DNA of 30,989 nt from an uncultured Collinsella sp. (GTDB taxonomy: Bacteria; Actinomycetota; Coriobacteriia; Coriobacteriales; Coriobacteriaceae), in assembly GCA_959602645.1 (NCBI GenBank), contig CAUGTZ010000029.1:1-30989 (forward strand), given 5' to 3'. Positions within the stretch are counted from its first letter, which is position 1. Each line of letters opens with the position of its first letter. Shown here in pieces: positions 14,324 through 22,423 of the stretch. Below the pieces are notes generated by a model that worked only from the letters and a program-made list of their open reading frames with translations, was not told where the DNA came from and ran no database searches. The position numbers and the translations under genes are program-made.

Positions 14324-16981
14324 ATGAGTGCTGACTACCCGTCAATGACTACGGCTGAGATTCGCTCTAAGTTCCTCAACTTCTTTGAGGAGCGCGGTCT
14401 TAAGCTCTATCCTTCTTCGTCCCTCGTCCCCGACGATCCTTCGCTGCTGCTTGCCAACGCCGGCATGAACCAGTTTAAGGAGTATTACCAGGGCAAGAAG
14501 ACCATGAAGGAGATCGGCGCAATCTCTTGCCAGAAGTGCGTCCGCACCAACGACATCGATTGCATCGGCGAGGACGGCCGTCACCTGTCCTTCTTTGAGA
14601 TGCTCGGCGACTTCTCCTTTGGTGGCGTCTCCAAGCAGCAGGCCTGCGCTTGGGCCTTTGAGCTCATTACCAAGGAGTTCAAGCTGCCTCTCGACCGCCT
14701 GTACTTTACTGTCTTTACCGAGGACGACGAGACCCACGATGTGTGGCGCTCCCTGGGCGTTGCCGAGGATCATATCTCCCGCCTGGGCGAGGACGACAAC
14801 TTCTGGGCCGCTGGCCCCACCGGCCCCTGCGGTCCGTGCTCTGAGATTTACTTTGACATGGGCGAGGAGGTTGGCTGCGGCAGCCCCGACTGCAAGCCTG
14901 GCTGCGACTGCGACCGCTTCCTTGAGTTCTGGAACCTCGTGTTTACCCAGTACGACCGCCAGGAGGACGGCTCCATGCCGGAGCTGCCGCACCGCAACCT
15001 CGATACGGGCATGGGTCTGGAGCGCATGGTCGCCATCATGCAGCACAAGACCGCTAACTACGACGGCGATCTGATGCAGCACCTCATCAAACTCGGCGAG
15101 GAGATCAGCGGCAAGACCTATGACGCCGACGATTACTCCGGCGCCAGCCGCTCCCTGCGCATCATCGCCGACCACTCCCGTGCCGTCGACTTTATGATCT
15201 CGGACGGCATCCTGCCCGGTAACGAGGGCCGCGAGTACGTCCTGCGCCGCCTGCTCCGTCGTGCCGTGTTCCACGGTCGTCTGCTGGGCATCGAGGGCGC
15301 CTTCCTGACCAAGTTTATCGACGAGGTCAACGCTCAGATGGGCGAGGCTTATCCCGAGCTGCTCAAGAACGTCGCGCTCGTTAAGGGCATCGTCGCCTCC
15401 GAGGAGGAGCGTTTCTCAACGACGCTCGACAACGGCCGCGTTTACCTGGACGAGGCCCTGGCCGCGCTCGCCGACGGCGCTGTCCTTCCGGGCGATGTTG
15501 CCTTTAAGCTTCACGACACCTTTGGTTTCCCCATTGACCTGACTGTCGAGATCGCCGGCACCGCCGGTCACGACGTCGACATGGATGGCTTTACCGCTTG
15601 CATGGAGGACCAGAAGGCCCGCGCCCGCGCCAACGCCAAGGGCGATGCCTGGGGTAGCTTTAACGACGTGTGGGTCGAGCTTTCCGACAAGGTTGCCGCG
15701 ACCGAGTTCGACGGCTATGACAACGACGTCATCGATGGCGCCAAGGTTGTCGCCATCGTGAGCAACGGCGAGTCCGTCGAGTCCGTTGCCGCCGGCGAGG
15801 ACGTCGAGGTCGTGCTCGACCGCACCCCGTTCTATGCCGAGATGGGTGGCCAGCAGGGCGACGCCGGCGAGCTTTCCGCCGAGGGCGTTGCGCTGACCAT
15901 TTCCGATACCAAGAACCACAACGGCCTGTATGCCCACGTCGCCCACGTCGCCGAGGGCACGCTGACCGTCGGTGCTACCGTGACCGCCGCGCTCGACGCC
16001 GAGCGCCGTGGCTTCCTGCGTCGCAACCACACCGCCACGCACCTGCTCGACGCCGCGCTTAAGCAGGTCCTGGGCGAGCATGTCTCCCAGGCTGGCTCGT
16101 TGGTGACGCCCGAGCACCTGCGCTTTGACTTCACGCACTTCGAGGCCCTGTCCTCCGAGCAGCTCAAGGCTGTCGAGGACCTGGTCAACCAGCAGATCTT
16201 CGCTTCCAAGCCGGTTGTGACCCGCGTCATGGGCATCGACGAGGCCAAGGCCGCCGGTGCTGTCGCCCTCTTTGGCGAGAAGTACGGCGACGTCGTCCGC
16301 GTTGTCTCCGTGGGCGCCGAGGACCAGCCGTTCTCCCGCGAGCTCTGCGGTGGCACGCATGCCGCCAACACCGCCGAGATCGGTCTGTTCAAGATCATCT
16401 CCGAGTCTTCCACGGGCTCCAACGTCCGCCGTATCGAGGCCGTGACCTCCAAGGGCGCTCTCGACTACATGGCCGACCGCCTGGCGCTCGTTGACGCCGC
16501 TGCCGCTGCGCTCAAGTGCCGCGTTGACGAGGTTCCCGCCCGCGTGGAGAACCTGCAGGCCGAGCTGCGCGAGACTTCCAACAAGCTCAAGAAGGCACTC
16601 ACCGGTGGCTCTTCCGACGCCATCTCCGGCGCCATCGAGGGTGCCGTCGAGGTCAATGGCTACAAGCTCGTCGTCGCTGAGCTCCAGGGCCTTGAAGCTG
16701 CCGACCTGCGCAACGTGTGGGATACCGTGCACCAGAAGGTCGCCGGCCCCGTCGCCTGCGTCGTCGCCAGCGTGACCGAAAAGGGCACCCCGGCCCTGCT
16801 CGCTGCCGGCTCCGATGACGCCGTCAAGGCCGGTTTCCACGCCGGTAACGTGATCAAGCAGATCGCGGGCCTGGTCGACGGTCGCGGTGGCGGCCGTCCC
16901 AACATGGCCCAGGCCGGTGGCAAGAACGCCGCCGGCATCGCCGATGCCCTCGCGGCCGCTAAGACCGCGCTCGGCGCCTAA
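14324..16981 (+). CDS. alaS: Alanyl-tRNA synthetase
   Basis: Class II synthetase that charges tRNA-Ala and edits Ser/Gly-tRNA-Ala; 885 residues, full length. The N-terminal catalytic core has the class II motif 1 and 2 regions (FFEERG, KTMKEIGAISCQKCVRTNDID). The editing domain zinc site is intact: His569 and His573 (NHTATHLL), Cys675 and His679 (CGGTH). The C-terminal C-Ala domain ends in the Gly-rich DGRGGGRPNMAQAGG. I choose ATG at 14324 with GAGGAG at 14309-14314; the open frame extends 90 bases upstream but there it runs back through the promoter and the preceding terminator. It heads a row of closely spaced genes: ruvX starts 17 bases after its stop. Confidence 0.98.
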   Translation: MSADYPSMTTAEIRSKFLNFFEERGLKLYPSSSLVPDDPSLLLANAGMNQFKEYYQGKKTMKEIGAISCQKCVRTNDIDCIGEDGRHLSFFEMLGDFSFGGVSKQQACAWAFELITKEFKLPLDRLYFTVFTEDDETHDVWRSLGVAEDHISRLGEDDNFWAAGPTGPCGPCSEIYFDMGEEVGCGSPDCKPGCDCDRFLEFWNLVFTQYDRQEDGSMPELPHRNLDTGMGLERMVAIMQHKTANYDGDLMQHLIKLGEEISGKTYDADDYSGASRSLRIIADHSRAVDFMISDGILPGNEGREYVLRRLLRRAVFHGRLLGIEGAFLTKFIDEVNAQMGEAYPELLKNVALVKGIVASEEERFSTTLDNGRVYLDEALAALADGAVLPGDVAFKLHDTFGFPIDLTVEIAGTAGHDVDMDGFTACMEDQKARARANAKGDAWGSFNDVWVELSDKVAATEFDGYDNDVIDGAKVVAIVSNGESVESVAAGEDVEVVLDRTPFYAEMGGQQGDAGELSAEGVALTISDTKNHNGLYAHVAHVAEGTLTVGATVTAALDAERRGFLRRNHTATHLLDAALKQVLGEHVSQAGSLVTPEHLRFDFTHFEALSSEQLKAVEDLVNQQIFASKPVVTRVMGIDEAKAAGAVALFGEKYGDVVRVVSVGAEDQPFSRELCGGTHAANTAEIGLFKIISESSTGSNVRRIEAVTSKGALDYMADRLALVDAAAAALKCRVDEVPARVENLQAELRETSNKLKKALTGGSSDAISGAIEGAVEVNGYKLVVAELQGLEAADLRNVWDTVHQKVAGPVACVVASVTEKGTPALLAAGSDDAVKAGFHAGNVIKQIAGLVDGRGGGRPNMAQAGGKNAAGIADALAAAKTALGA

Positions 16982-16998
16982 GAATCTAAGTAGTCGCT

Positions 16999-17427
16999 GT
17001 GGTCGCGCTTGCGCTGGACATAGGGGAGACCAGGATCGGCATCGCCGTCTCGAGCCGTGATGGCAAGATGGCGATGCCTGTCAAGGTGCTCCCGGCTGCA
17101 GAGGTCACCGGTATGGCCAAGACGTTCCGCTACCTGGTTGAGGACTATGAGCCCGATATCCTGGTAAGTGGGCGTCCCCTGACCATGGCCGGTGAGCCCG
17201 GTCCCCAGGCCGAGCGCGTTGCCGCTGTTGCGCAAAAGATTGCCGACGAGCTCGATCTTCCGTTGGAGTTTGAGGACGAGCGCCTGTCCTCGCAAGAGGC
17301 AAAGCGTATCCTGCGCGAGCAGGGCCTCAACGAAAAGCAGATGAGGGGCAAGATTGACATGATTGCCGCCAGCCTGTTTTTGCAGACGTGGCTTGATCGT
17401 AAAAACGAGGAGGTTTCGCATGCCTAG
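16999..17427 (+). CDS. ruvX: Holliday junction resolvase-like RuvX (YqgF)
   Basis: A 142-residue RNase H-like nuclease of the YqgF/RuvX family, linked to pre-16S rRNA processing and to Holliday junction resolution. It opens with the family hallmark ALDIGETRIGIAVS (first catalytic Asp), followed by VSGRPLTMAGEPGPQA, then the EFEDERLSSQEAKRIL strand (acidic residues) and KIDMIAASLFLQTWLD with the last Asp. The start is GTG at 16999; no good ribosome site is visible, so it probably depends on coupling to alaS 17 bases upstream. The alaS-ruvX-mltG order is a common bacterial arrangement. The stop overlaps mltG by eight bases. Confidence 0.92.
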   Translation: MVALALDIGETRIGIAVSSRDGKMAMPVKVLPAAEVTGMAKTFRYLVEDYEPDILVSGRPLTMAGEPGPQAERVAAVAQKIADELDLPLEFEDERLSSQEAKRILREQGLNEKQMRGKIDMIAASLFLQTWLDRKNEEVSHA

Positions 17428-18853
17428 CGCTTCCGATCCGCGCCAGCCGAATTGTACACGTCAGTCGGCGTCGCGCCCTGCCCAGCCTGGCCAGCGTCCG
17501 GCACAGCCGACCCAGCGCGCAGCTCAGTCTGCCGCGCGCCCGGTGCAGTCCTCCTCTCGTTCGGCCCAACCTGTTCAACGGACGGGTCAGCAGCCTTCTG
17601 CTCGTTCGGTTCAGTATCCGGCTTCTCACGCGGCTCAGCAGCCCACTGCTCGTTCGGCTCAGCCTGCAGGCGGTGCTCGCTTTAAGCAACAGGCACCTAC
17701 CCAGCGAACGCAGGCCCCCCAATCGCATTCGCATCACGCTCGCGGGTCGCATGGCGTTGCTCCGGCGACTCGCTCGAGCTACAACACGCATGCTCGTCGC
17801 GGTGCTCAAAAGAAGAGTTCTCCGGTTCCTATGATCATCGGCGTTGTGGTGGCCGTAATCGCGCTTGCTACTATCGCTTTCTTTGTCGTACCTGCCGTTA
17901 AGGGCTTCTTTGCCGGTGAGGATGCGAAAGTCGCTGCTGGCCAGCAAGTTACGGTGACCATTCCCGACGGTGCTTCGGGCGATACGATCGCCTCGATTCT
18001 CTCCGAGAACCATATCGTCGAAAATCCCAAGGATTACTACGCGGCGGTGAAAAAGCTTAACGCCGATATGTCGCTTAAGCCTGGCACCTACTCGTTCACC
18101 ACACTCATGGATGCGACCAAGGTTGTTCAGCAGCTCATGGAAGGCCCCAACGCGGGCTCCAATGCGCTGACTATCCCTGAGGGTCTGACAGTCGATCAAG
18201 TCGCCGACCGCGTGGCCCAGGCCTACGACAGCATCTCTAAGGAAGACTTCCTCAACCAGGCCAAGGCCTCCAACTACGTGGACGACTATAGCTTCCTTAA
18301 GGGAGCCGCCAACGACTCGCTCGAGGGTTTCTTGTTCCCCAAGACCTATTCGTTGGGTGATTCGCCGACGGCCGATGACGTGATTCGCGCCATGCTCGAT
18401 CAGTTTAAGACCGAGTACAAGTCGCTTGACTTTGCGAGCTGCGAAGCCAAGATCAAGGAGCGCTACGGTGTGGAGATGTCCGACTACGACATCGTCAACT
18501 TGGCCTCTATCGTTGAGCGCGAGGGCCTCAACGCCGATCAACGTGCACACGTGGCCTCGGTCTTCTACAACCGCCTTGCCGGCAAGCTCGACGGTCTGCG
18601 CTATCTCAACAGCGATGCGACCATGATGTATGTCACCGGTGGCGAGGTTACCGCCGACGACCTGCAGAGCGATAGCCCGTATAACACCTATAAGCACGAG
18701 GGCCTGCCACCCACGCCCATCTGCTCTCCGTCGCTCGAGGCACTCAAGGCCACGCTTGAGCCAACCGACTCCGATGACCTGTATTTCTACATTACGCAGG
18801 ACGAGGAGTACTTCTCGCAAACCTACGAAGAGCATCAACTGTCTTGGAATTAG
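17420..18853 (+). CDS. mltG: Endolytic murein transglycosylase MltG
   Basis: Inner-membrane lytic transglycosylase (YceG family) that cleaves nascent glycan strands and so sets glycan length. The 477 residues split into three parts. The N-terminal cytoplasmic tail of about 135 residues is rich in Pro, Gln, Ser, Arg and Ala. A membrane helix spans about 137-160, and an extracytoplasmic YceG domain follows. The catalytic glutamate is Glu366 in ASIVEREGL. GAGGAGG at 17407-17413 places the start at 17420, inside the end of ruvX. The tail is far longer than in E. coli MltG and is built of loose ARSxQ-type repeats. The YqeG-like gene begins one base after the stop. Confidence 0.95.
   Translation: MPSASDPRQPNCTRQSASRPAQPGQRPAQPTQRAAQSAARPVQSSSRSAQPVQRTGQQPSARSVQYPASHAAQQPTARSAQPAGGARFKQQAPTQRTQAPQSHSHHARGSHGVAPATRSSYNTHARRGAQKKSSPVPMIIGVVVAVIALATIAFFVVPAVKGFFAGEDAKVAAGQQVTVTIPDGASGDTIASILSENHIVENPKDYYAAVKKLNADMSLKPGTYSFTTLMDATKVVQQLMEGPNAGSNALTIPEGLTVDQVADRVAQAYDSISKEDFLNQAKASNYVDDYSFLKGAANDSLEGFLFPKTYSLGDSPTADDVIRAMLDQFKTEYKSLDFASCEAKIKERYGVEMSDYDIVNLASIVEREGLNADQRAHVASVFYNRLAGKLDGLRYLNSDATMMYVTGGEVTADDLQSDSPYNTYKHEGLPPTPICSPSLEALKATLEPTDSDDLYFYITQDEEYFSQTYEEHQLSWN
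17440..17700 (+). repeat. Low-complexity Gln/Pro/Ser/Ala coding repeats in mltG
   Basis: The 5' part of mltG holds loosely repeated units such as CTGCTCGTTCGG followed by (T/C)TCAG at about 17599 and 17648, and related CGTTCGGCC at about 17558. They encode SARSVQ/TARSAQ-like units. Copy number could vary by slippage or recombination between strains. Confidence 0.5.
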
Positions 18854-18854
18854 C

Positions 18855-19352
18855 ATGAGGATTTTTAGCCCCAAACGATACGTTGCCTCGGTCGATTGCA
18901 TCGACCTTGATACCCTGTGGGCCGACGGCAAACGCGCCATTCTGCTCGATCGCGATAACACTCTGGTTCCGCGCGACACCGAGCAGGTTCCCGCCGCGGT
19001 TTCCGCTTGGCTCGATACCGCCCGCGCCAAAGGCTTTAAGCTGTGCATGGTGTCCAACAACTGGCATCGCGATCAGGTCATGAGCTCTGCACGCGAGCTG
19101 GGACTCGAGGCCATCAGCCACGCCATGAAGCCCGCCCCGTTTGCCTTGAAGGCGGGTCTTAAGCGCCTTGGCGCCACGGCAGACGAGGCGGTGCTGATCG
19201 GCGATCAGCTGTACACGGACGTGTGGAGCGGTAACTTTGCCGGCGTTGACACTATTCTGGTCAAGCCGCAGGCAACCCAGGACCTGTGGTACACGCAGAT
19301 CTTCCGTATCTTTGAGCGCCGGGCCCTGCGCGACCTTCCCTGCGAGGAATAG
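18855..19352 (+). CDS. YqeG-family HAD phosphatase
   Basis: A 165-residue HAD-superfamily class IIIA hydrolase. The nucleophile motif LLDRDNTL (DxDxT) lies at about residues 30-37, motif II Ser/Asn in MVSNNWH, the Lys in KPAPFALKAGL and the acidic motif IV in IGDQLYTDV. YqeG-type enzymes dephosphorylate small phosphate esters; the Gram-positive member is grouped with phosphatidylglycerophosphate phosphatases, but the substrate here is not certain. The start ATG at 18855 is one base after the mltG stop; the longer open frame inside mltG is an overlap artefact. The gene is followed by aroK eight bases later. Confidence 0.85.
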   Translation: MRIFSPKRYVASVDCIDLDTLWADGKRAILLDRDNTLVPRDTEQVPAAVSAWLDTARAKGFKLCMVSNNWHRDQVMSSARELGLEAISHAMKPAPFALKAGLKRLGATADEAVLIGDQLYTDVWSGNFAGVDTILVKPQATQDLWYTQIFRIFERRALRDLPCEE

Positions 19353-19360
19353 GTTTCGCC

Positions 19361-19894
19361 ATGTCTCAGCACATCAAACACGGCTGCGACCATATCTTCT
19401 TTATCGGCTTTTTGGGCGCGGGCAAATCGACGCTCGCGCGCAACGTCGGCACTATGTTCAAGCGGCGTTTTATCGATACCGATCGTTTGGTTGTGCGTCG
19501 ATGTGGCAAGTCGGTGACCGAGATATTTGAGACCGAGGGCGAGGATCGTTTTCGCGAGCTTGAGACCTCGGCACTCCGTTCGCTTCAAAGCGAGCGCAGC
19601 CTGCTGGTGTCGTGCGGGGGTGGCATCGTCGAGACGCCGGTGAACATTGAGTTGATGCATGAGATGGGTATATGCGTGTACCTCGAAGGCGACTTTGAGG
19701 ACTCGTTGCGCCAGATTCGCCGCTCCGATACCCGGCCCGATTTCCGCTCGCCCGAGCACGCTGCGCGCCTGTTTGAGCATCGCCGTCCGCTGTATCGCCA
19801 GGCCGCCGATATTACCCTTGATATTCGCAACAAGTCCTTCGAGGACGTTTCCTACCTTTGTGCCGAGATGCTTTTGGAGCGTGGACTGCTATGA
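19361..19894 (+). CDS. aroK: Shikimate kinase
   Basis: Phosphorylates shikimate at the 3-hydroxyl with ATP, the fifth step of the shikimate pathway. The 177-residue P-loop protein has Walker A GFLGAGKST at 16-24, the DTD substrate-binding motif, FRELE with the substrate Arg, the CGGGIV loop and the lid region RSDTRPDF. Length and motifs are normal for AroK. ATGA at 19891-19894 joins its stop with the next start, so the AroB-like protein is coupled to it. The neighbour has lost the key residues of AroB, which makes the functional pairing unclear. Confidence 0.92.
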   Translation: MSQHIKHGCDHIFFIGFLGAGKSTLARNVGTMFKRRFIDTDRLVVRRCGKSVTEIFETEGEDRFRELETSALRSLQSERSLLVSCGGGIVETPVNIELMHEMGICVYLEGDFEDSLRQIRRSDTRPDFRSPEHAARLFEHRRPLYRQAADITLDIRNKSFEDVSYLCAEMLLERGLL

Positions 19895-21000
19895 TTCGCC
19901 GTCAACTTATCAATTTCCAAAACCGCAGTGTCGATGTCCGCGTTGGATTGGGCGCGTTCGAGGAGCTGTCGCGCATGTTTGCCTCGGCCGTGGGCAAGCC
20001 TAAGCGCGCGATGGTGGTTTGGAACGACGCTACATCCGAGCGTTTTGGCGAGGTCGTCGAGCATGCGCTGGTCGACGCCGGTTTTGCCGTGTCGCTGCTC
20101 GTCCTCGAGGTTTCTCCTGCCGGTGCTACGCTGGACGATGCCGATACCGTCTTTGGCGCCCTGTCGGCTAACGGCATTACCTGCGACGATCTCGTTGTCG
20201 CTGTCGGTGACACGGCGACCTGCTCGGTCGTTTGTTGGTGTGCCAATCAGTGGTGCGGTCGCACCGAGTGCGCCTTGCTGCCGACGACGTTCGACGCCAT
20301 GCTCACGGTTGCGACGACCATGAAGCCGCTTGTCGCCTCGTCGACGAATGCGCTTCCCGCTATCGCGTTCCGTCCCGAGCCGGGCTTGGTCGTGTGCGAC
20401 CTCGACCTTGTTCGCGTGGCGGACCCCGAGGACCTCAAGCTCGGCTATGCGGTACTTGTTGGCACCATGCTTTCGAGCAGCAAGTCCCGCTGGAATCAGT
20501 TTACTGAGACCGTCCCCGAGATTCTCGCGGGCGAGGAGGTCGCGCTCGTCAATGCCGTTCAGTGGTCTCAGACTGCCCGTAAGGACGTACTGATGGCCAC
20601 GAACCCGAGCGCCCGCCATGCGCTCGATTTTGGCAAGACAGGGGAGCGTACTCTGCGCGTCTGCCTGGGCAAAGCCGCGGCGCAGGTTCCTGCCTACCAG
20701 CTGCTGTCCGAGGGCATGCGCTTTGAGGCGCGCCTAGCACATGATGCCTGCGACTTCGATATCGACTATGTGTTTGATGTCGATGACTGCCTGGAGGACT
20801 TTGGCATCGATGAACTTGCCTTCGACCTGGAGCCCACCGCGTTTATCGAGAAGTTCCGCAGGCAGCAGTTTGCGCGCTCGAACCGTAGCATGTTGCCGCT
20901 GCCCGCGGCGCTCGGCGCCATTCGTCTAACGAGCGTTGAGGACGAGGTTCTCGACCGCCATGCTCACGCATACTTGGCTTCTCGCAAAGAACTTCTCTAG
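19891..21000 (+). CDS. AroB-like protein lacking catalytic residues
   Basis: A 369-residue protein that aligns along its length with 3-dehydroquinate synthase, the second shikimate step. Recognisable blocks are GAFEEL, the PTT strand, VVCDLDLV and LLSEGMRFEARLA. The enzyme's signature residues are gone. The NAD-binding GGGVVGD is replaced by AVGDTAT (104-110). The metal site GHTFGH is replaced by GKTGER (248-253), losing both histidines. The HGEAVA histidine is replaced in LLSEGM (271-276), and the AEVIK glutamate is not seen in DLKLGYAVLVG. It follows aroK with an ATGA overlap and is codon-matched to its neighbours, so it is an intact gene rather than a decayed one. It may be an inactive partner of AroK or have a new role; a true aroB may lie elsewhere. 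Confidence 0.75.
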   Translation: MIRRQLINFQNRSVDVRVGLGAFEELSRMFASAVGKPKRAMVVWNDATSERFGEVVEHALVDAGFAVSLLVLEVSPAGATLDDADTVFGALSANGITCDDLVVAVGDTATCSVVCWCANQWCGRTECALLPTTFDAMLTVATTMKPLVASSTNALPAIAFRPEPGLVVCDLDLVRVADPEDLKLGYAVLVGTMLSSSKSRWNQFTETVPEILAGEEVALVNAVQWSQTARKDVLMATNPSARHALDFGKTGERTLRVCLGKAAAQVPAYQLLSEGMRFEARLAHDACDFDIDYVFDVDDCLEDFGIDELAFDLEPTAFIEKFRRQQFARSNRSMLPLPAALGAIRLTSVEDEVLDRHAHAYLASRKELL

Positions 21001-21006
21001 GATTTA

Positions 21007-21035
21007 TTGACATACATCGTCTTTCGTATCATGTT
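21007..21035 (+). promoter_or_regulatory. Promoter of the M24 peptidase gene
   Basis: A perfect TTGACA (21007-21012) lies just after the AroB-like stop. Two -10 candidates follow: TATCAT (21027-21032, spacer 14) and CATGTT (21030-21035, spacer 17). The position, about 100 bases before the ATG, fits the start of a new transcription unit. Confidence 0.5.
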
Positions 21036-21037
21036 GA

Positions 21038-21104
21038 GGGGCGGGTTTCCAATCGGTTGCGAATCGCGCGCGATTCCATCTTTCGATCGAGGCCCGTCCC
21101 GCTT
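21038..21104 (+). promoter_or_regulatory. Structured leader of the M24 peptidase gene
   Basis: GGGGCGGG (21038-21045) pairs with CCCGTCCC (21093-21100, one G-U pair), and the perfect palindrome GAATCGCG/CGCGATTC (21061-21076) lies inside. The outer stem is followed by GCTTTT. It could be an attenuator-like hairpin in the 5' leader or the terminator of the aro operon; the sequence alone does not decide. Confidence 0.45.
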
Positions 21105-21132
21105 TTATGAGGACAATAAGAAAGGAATCTGC

Positions 21133-22263
21133 ATGTCTGAGTTTGCTGCCGGTCCTGCCGGTCGTATCGAGCGTGTCCGTGCCCTGATGGCTGAGCGCGG
21201 CTACGACGCTATCGTCGTGCGCGACGAGGCCAACCTTCGTTGGCTCACGGGCGTGAAGGGCGTCTTCGACTACACCTTCGAGTTCCCGCACGCTGCATTT
21301 ATTACGGCCGACCAGTGCCTGTTCCATACCGACTCACGCTATCTCAACAGCTTTGAGGAGAACACGTCCGCCGGCAGCCCCTGGGTCTACGACATGGACG
21401 AGGGCACCATCCCCGGTTGGGTCGCCGGCAAGATCGCGGCTAACAAGTGCCGTGTCTGCGCTGTCGAGGACGACATGCAGATCAACTTCTACCAGGGTAT
21501 CCAGCGTGGCCTTGAGGATCGTTCCGTCGCCTGCATGCTGCCGCTGATGCATGACGACATTCGCAAGATGCGCGCCATCAAGGACGCCGAGGAGATCGAG
21601 CTCATGCGCCATGCACAGTCGATTACCGACGCCGCCTTCCAGCACATGCTCGGTTATATTAAGCCCGGTATGACCGAGAAGCAGGTTCGCAACGAGCTCG
21701 AGAACTTTATGTTCGCCAACGGCGCCGACAGCCTGGCCTTCGGCTCCATCGTGGCGAGCGGCCCCAACACCGCCAACCCGCATGCCGTCCCGAGCGACCG
21801 CGTGATCGAGAAGGGCGACTTCGTTCTCATGGATTATGGCGCGGGCTACTGCGACTATCGCTCCGATATGACGCGTACCGTCGTGATGGGCGAGCCCACG
21901 CCCGAACAGCTCGACTTGTACGCGCTCGTGCGCCGTGCGCACGAGGAGTGCGTCGCCGCCATCCATCCGGGCGTCGAGGGCAACGACATTTTCAAGCTTT
22001 CCAAGAAGATCATTGGCGATGCCGGCTATGGCGATTACTACAACCATGGTCTGGGCCACGGCGTGGGCATTGACATCCACGAGCTGCCCAACTTCAACCG
22101 CAGCAAGAATATCATCGAGGTCGGCTCGGTTATCACCATGGAGCCCGGCGTCTACCTGCCCGGCGTGGGCGGCGTGCGCCTGGAGGACTACGGCGTGGTC
22201 ACCGAGAACGGCTACGAGCCCTTCACCAAGACGCCGCATGACCTTCACGTCATCGATTGCTAG
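21133..22263 (+). CDS. Xaa-Pro peptidase, M24 family
   Basis: A 376-residue metallopeptidase of the Xaa-Pro aminopeptidase/dipeptidase family, which releases residues next to proline in peptides. The N-terminal creatinase-like domain (about 1-145) is followed by the pita-bread catalytic domain. The metal ligands are in place: Asp in MDYGAGY and SDMTRTVV, His in GLGHGVGIDIHE, Glu in TMEPGVY and RLEDYG. ATG at 21133 with AAAGGA at 21121-21126 is the start; the longer open frame would begin in the promoter. The gene sits directly before efp, a frequent arrangement in Gram-positive bacteria. A terminator follows. Confidence 0.93.
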   Translation: MSEFAAGPAGRIERVRALMAERGYDAIVVRDEANLRWLTGVKGVFDYTFEFPHAAFITADQCLFHTDSRYLNSFEENTSAGSPWVYDMDEGTIPGWVAGKIAANKCRVCAVEDDMQINFYQGIQRGLEDRSVACMLPLMHDDIRKMRAIKDAEEIELMRHAQSITDAAFQHMLGYIKPGMTEKQVRNELENFMFANGADSLAFGSIVASGPNTANPHAVPSDRVIEKGDFVLMDYGAGYCDYRSDMTRTVVMGEPTPEQLDLYALVRRAHEECVAAIHPGVEGNDIFKLSKKIIGDAGYGDYYNHGLGHGVGIDIHELPNFNRSKNIIEVGSVITMEPGVYLPGVGGVRLEDYGVVTENGYEPFTKTPHDLHVIDC

Positions 22264-22286
22264 TCTACTTCGGTAGATAGTTTGGG

Positions 22287-22329
22287 GCGGGGCCTCCGGA
22301 GCAATTCGGACGCCCCGCGTTCTCTTTTT
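22287..22329 (+). terminator. Rho-independent terminator after the M24 peptidase
   Basis: GCGGGGC (22287-22293) pairs with GCCCCGC (22312-22318), and TCCG with CGGA inside, separated by a C-C mismatch. TCTCTTTTT follows shortly. A small TCTAC-TTCG-GTAGA hairpin (22264-22277) lies between the stop codon and this stem. Confidence 0.8.
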
Positions 22330-22360
22330 ATGCGCTCGCTGCAGGCGCCGTCTGCAAGTG

Positions 22361-22366
22361 TATAAT
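22361..22366 (+). promoter_or_regulatory. -10 box of the efp promoter
   Basis: A perfect TATAAT preceded by GTG, 57 bases before the efp ATG. No good -35 box is seen 16-18 bases upstream (GCTGCA is closest), so the promoter may rely on the strong -10. Confidence 0.6.
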
Positions 22367-22423
22367 TTCGCTCGTATGTAATTTGGACGCTTGTGCGTTC
22401 TGCCCATAACAAGAAAGGTCGCT

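Noticed and set aside
15416..16840. 474-residue minus-strand open frame opposite alaS
   Set aside because: Lies entirely inside alaS, whose motifs are all intact; the antisense frame has no recognisable family.
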